Below, piece after piece: positions 62,789 through 64,000 of a stretch of DNA of 64,000 nucleotides. The position numbers and the translations under genes are program-made. The notes beneath the pieces are model-generated. The model had not been told where the DNA came from and searched no databases. It saw only the letters and a program-made list of their open reading frames with translations. Source of the stretch: an uncultured Eubacterium sp. (GTDB lineage: Bacteria; Bacillota; Clostridia; Lachnospirales; Lachnospiraceae); NCBI GenBank assembly GCA_910584345.1, contig CAJTZX010000011.1:1-64000 (forward strand). Reading direction: 5' to 3'. Within the stretch, counting starts at the first letter, position 1. The number at the start of each line of letters is the position of its first letter.

Positions 62789-63520
62789 TTGGTGGTATTG
62801 ATTAGCGGAGGTTCTCGAGGAATTGGAAAAGCGATAGCGAAAGCATTTGCCAAAGAAAGGAAAGATATAGTAATTTGTTATAGAGATAACCGTGAGCTTG
62901 CTGAAAAAGTGGTGTACGAGTTGCGTTCATTCGGCGTGAAAGTTAGAGCATATTGTTGTGATGTAAGTGATATAGAACAATGTAAAAATTTTATCTGCAA
63001 TGTAAAAAAAGACTTTGGTCAAGTGGACATTTTGGTAAATAATGCAGGAATTGTGGAAGATGCTCCACTAGTGTTAATGACTGAGAATCAGTTCAAACAA
63101 GTTATAGATGTAAATATAAAAGGGGTATTTCATTTGACAAAGCTATGTATGCCTTTTATAAAAGAATCAAAGGCAGGAAGATTAATTAACATATCGTCTA
63201 TTTCTGGAATTGTAGGAATAGAAGGGCAGTCAAATTATGCAGCATCCAAAGCAGCAGTCATAGGATTTACAAAGACAATTGCAAAAGAATATGGAAAATA
63301 TGGTGTAACGTGTAATGCTATTGCGCCTGGGTATATTGATACAGATATGCCAAAGGAATTGAGTGCGGAAAGAAAAAAAGAGATTATTGATTGTACGTTA
63401 CTAAAACGCATTGGAAGACCTAATGATATCGCAGAATTAGTGGTGTTTTTGGCTTCTGATAAAGCGTCATTTATTACAGGTGAAGTTATCAAAATTGATG
63501 GTGGATTGTCACTGAACTAA
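62789..63520 (+). CDS. SDR-family oxidoreductase (FabG-like)
   Basis: A 243-residue classical short-chain dehydrogenase. It has the cofactor loop ISGGSRGIGKAIAKAF, LVNNAGIV, the catalytic Ser in NISSISGIVG, the Y-x3-K in SNYAASKAAVIGF and the end IDGGLSLN. Likely uses NADP(H) to reduce a keto group in the product or on a carrier. The start appears to be TTG at 62789 (or GTG at 62792), since AAAAGGAGTG lies 8 nt ahead and no ATG is near. A true fatty-acid FabG seems unlikely, as no other fatty-acid genes are here. Confidence 0.88.
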   Translation: MVVLISGGSRGIGKAIAKAFAKERKDIVICYRDNRELAEKVVYELRSFGVKVRAYCCDVSDIEQCKNFICNVKKDFGQVDILVNNAGIVEDAPLVLMTENQFKQVIDVNIKGVFHLTKLCMPFIKESKAGRLINISSISGIVGIEGQSNYAASKAAVIGFTKTIAKEYGKYGVTCNAIAPGYIDTDMPKELSAERKKEIIDCTLLKRIGRPNDIAELVVFLASDKASFITGEVIKIDGGLSLN

Positions 63521-63612
63521 ATATAACTGTTAGGTGTGTGTTATTTTAACAATAGAGTTATTCATATTATGATAAGAAATCGGTCTTTTCAATTTTATTA
63601 TAGGTGGAATTT

Positions 63613-64000
63613 ATGGTAATGATTAAGGTTAAGGGAATATGTAAAGAGTTTAAGGTGATAGAAAAAAGAAAAGGTTCCATAGGGCATATAAAAGATATAT
63701 TCAGTCCACATTATAATAGTGTGCGTGCGTTGAAGAATATTAGTTTTAACATAAAACAGGGAGAAATGGTTGGATTGATTGGACCAAATGGAGCGGGAAA
63801 ATCTACACTAATTAAAATTTTGACAGGTATACTTTATCCGAATGTTGGTGAAATCGAGGTTGTTGGAAAAATACCTTGGGAAAATCGAAAGAAAATAGCA
63901 AAAGATATTGGAACAGTTTTTGGACAGAAATCACAGCTGTGGTTTCATTTGGATTTAATTGATTCTTTAAATGTACTTGAGGCCATTTATGAAATTCCAC
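63613..64000 (+). CDS. ABC exporter ATP-binding protein, cut by the window end
   Basis: The first 129 codons of an ATPase run off the right edge. It has an N-terminal extension ([20 protein letters not shown]), Walker [10 protein letters not shown] and the Q-loop [11 protein letters not shown]. This combination is typical of the ABC-2 group whose permease partners are DUF990-like membrane proteins, called viologen-exporter type. It would export the product of the cluster or protect the cell. AGGTGGAATTT precedes the ATG at 63613; a second ATG at 63619 is possible. Confidence 0.85.
   Translation, partial: MVMIKVKGICKEFKVIEKRKGSIGHIKDIFSPHYNSVRALKNISFNIKQGEMVGLIGPNGAGKSTLIKILTGILYPNVGEIEVVGKIPWENRKKIAKDIGTVFGQKSQLWFHLDLIDSLNVLEAIYEIP

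Overview
The window looks like a chromosomal piece of a low-to-mid GC Firmicute of class Clostridia, most likely family Lachnospiraceae. This rests on the gene order rho-rpmE-DUF1385-prmC-prfA, a class II galT, DUF4358 and DHHW secreted proteins, GH53/GH42 galactan genes, and AGGAGG-type ribosome binding sites with TTGACA/TATAAT promoters. Genus and species cannot be fixed by reading alone. No rRNA, tRNA, CRISPR array, intact insertion sequence or prophage was seen.

Layout: (1) 0-5.3 kb is a translation/termination block: rho, rpmE, DUF1385, prmC, prfA. (2) 5.4-7.1 kb has two small secreted proteins of unknown function behind a perfect promoter, a 69-nt palindromic hairpin and an unrecognised helix-turn-helix-like protein. 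(3) 7.2-13 kb carries a DMT transporter, a methyltransferase, hslO, nadE and a PAP2-like membrane protein with a tandem pentapeptide tail. (4) 13.3-18.5 kb carries galK-galT, a long rod-shaped candidate noncoding RNA with its own promoter and terminator, a HisC-like aminotransferase and a DUF368 (PopT-like) protein. (5) 18.6-22.4 kb is a sulfonate-type ABC importer with its own LacI-family regulator and two LacI-type palindromes upstream. (6) 22.5-29.1 kb holds a YbaK deacylase, an AEC transporter, DUF4358 and DHHW proteins, an FAD protein and an AAA ATPase-nuclease.

(7) 29.1-37.9 kb is a decaying galactan-use locus. The GH42 beta-galactosidase is frameshifted. The sugar ABC importer has collapsed: the binding protein lost its middle and end, MalF is gone, and MalG lost its start. 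The LacI regulator, a large unknown protein, a zinc-ribbon protein and the GH53 galactanase remain intact. An AraC fragment and a HAD-phosphatase fragment mark a further rearrangement. Two promoters in this locus share one operator-like sequence. Intact galK/galT elsewhere would serve the released galactose.

(8) 38-47.7 kb has two tandem hybrid histidine kinases, an orphan solute-binding lipoprotein and a NatAB-like exporter. (9) 47.9-57.6 kb is mainly housekeeping: DUF512 radical SAM protein, der, plsY, gpsA, and a tightly packed folate set (folC, folE, folP, fused folB-folK) ending in a CPBP protease.

(10) From about 57.6 kb the sequence turns strikingly AT-rich and runs off the right edge. 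It holds a BtrH-like protein, a PLP aminotransferase, two xylose-isomerase-like TIM barrels, an SDR oxidoreductase and an ABC exporter ATPase. This looks like a horizontally acquired small-molecule biosynthetic cluster of unknown product and is the best candidate for something undescribed.
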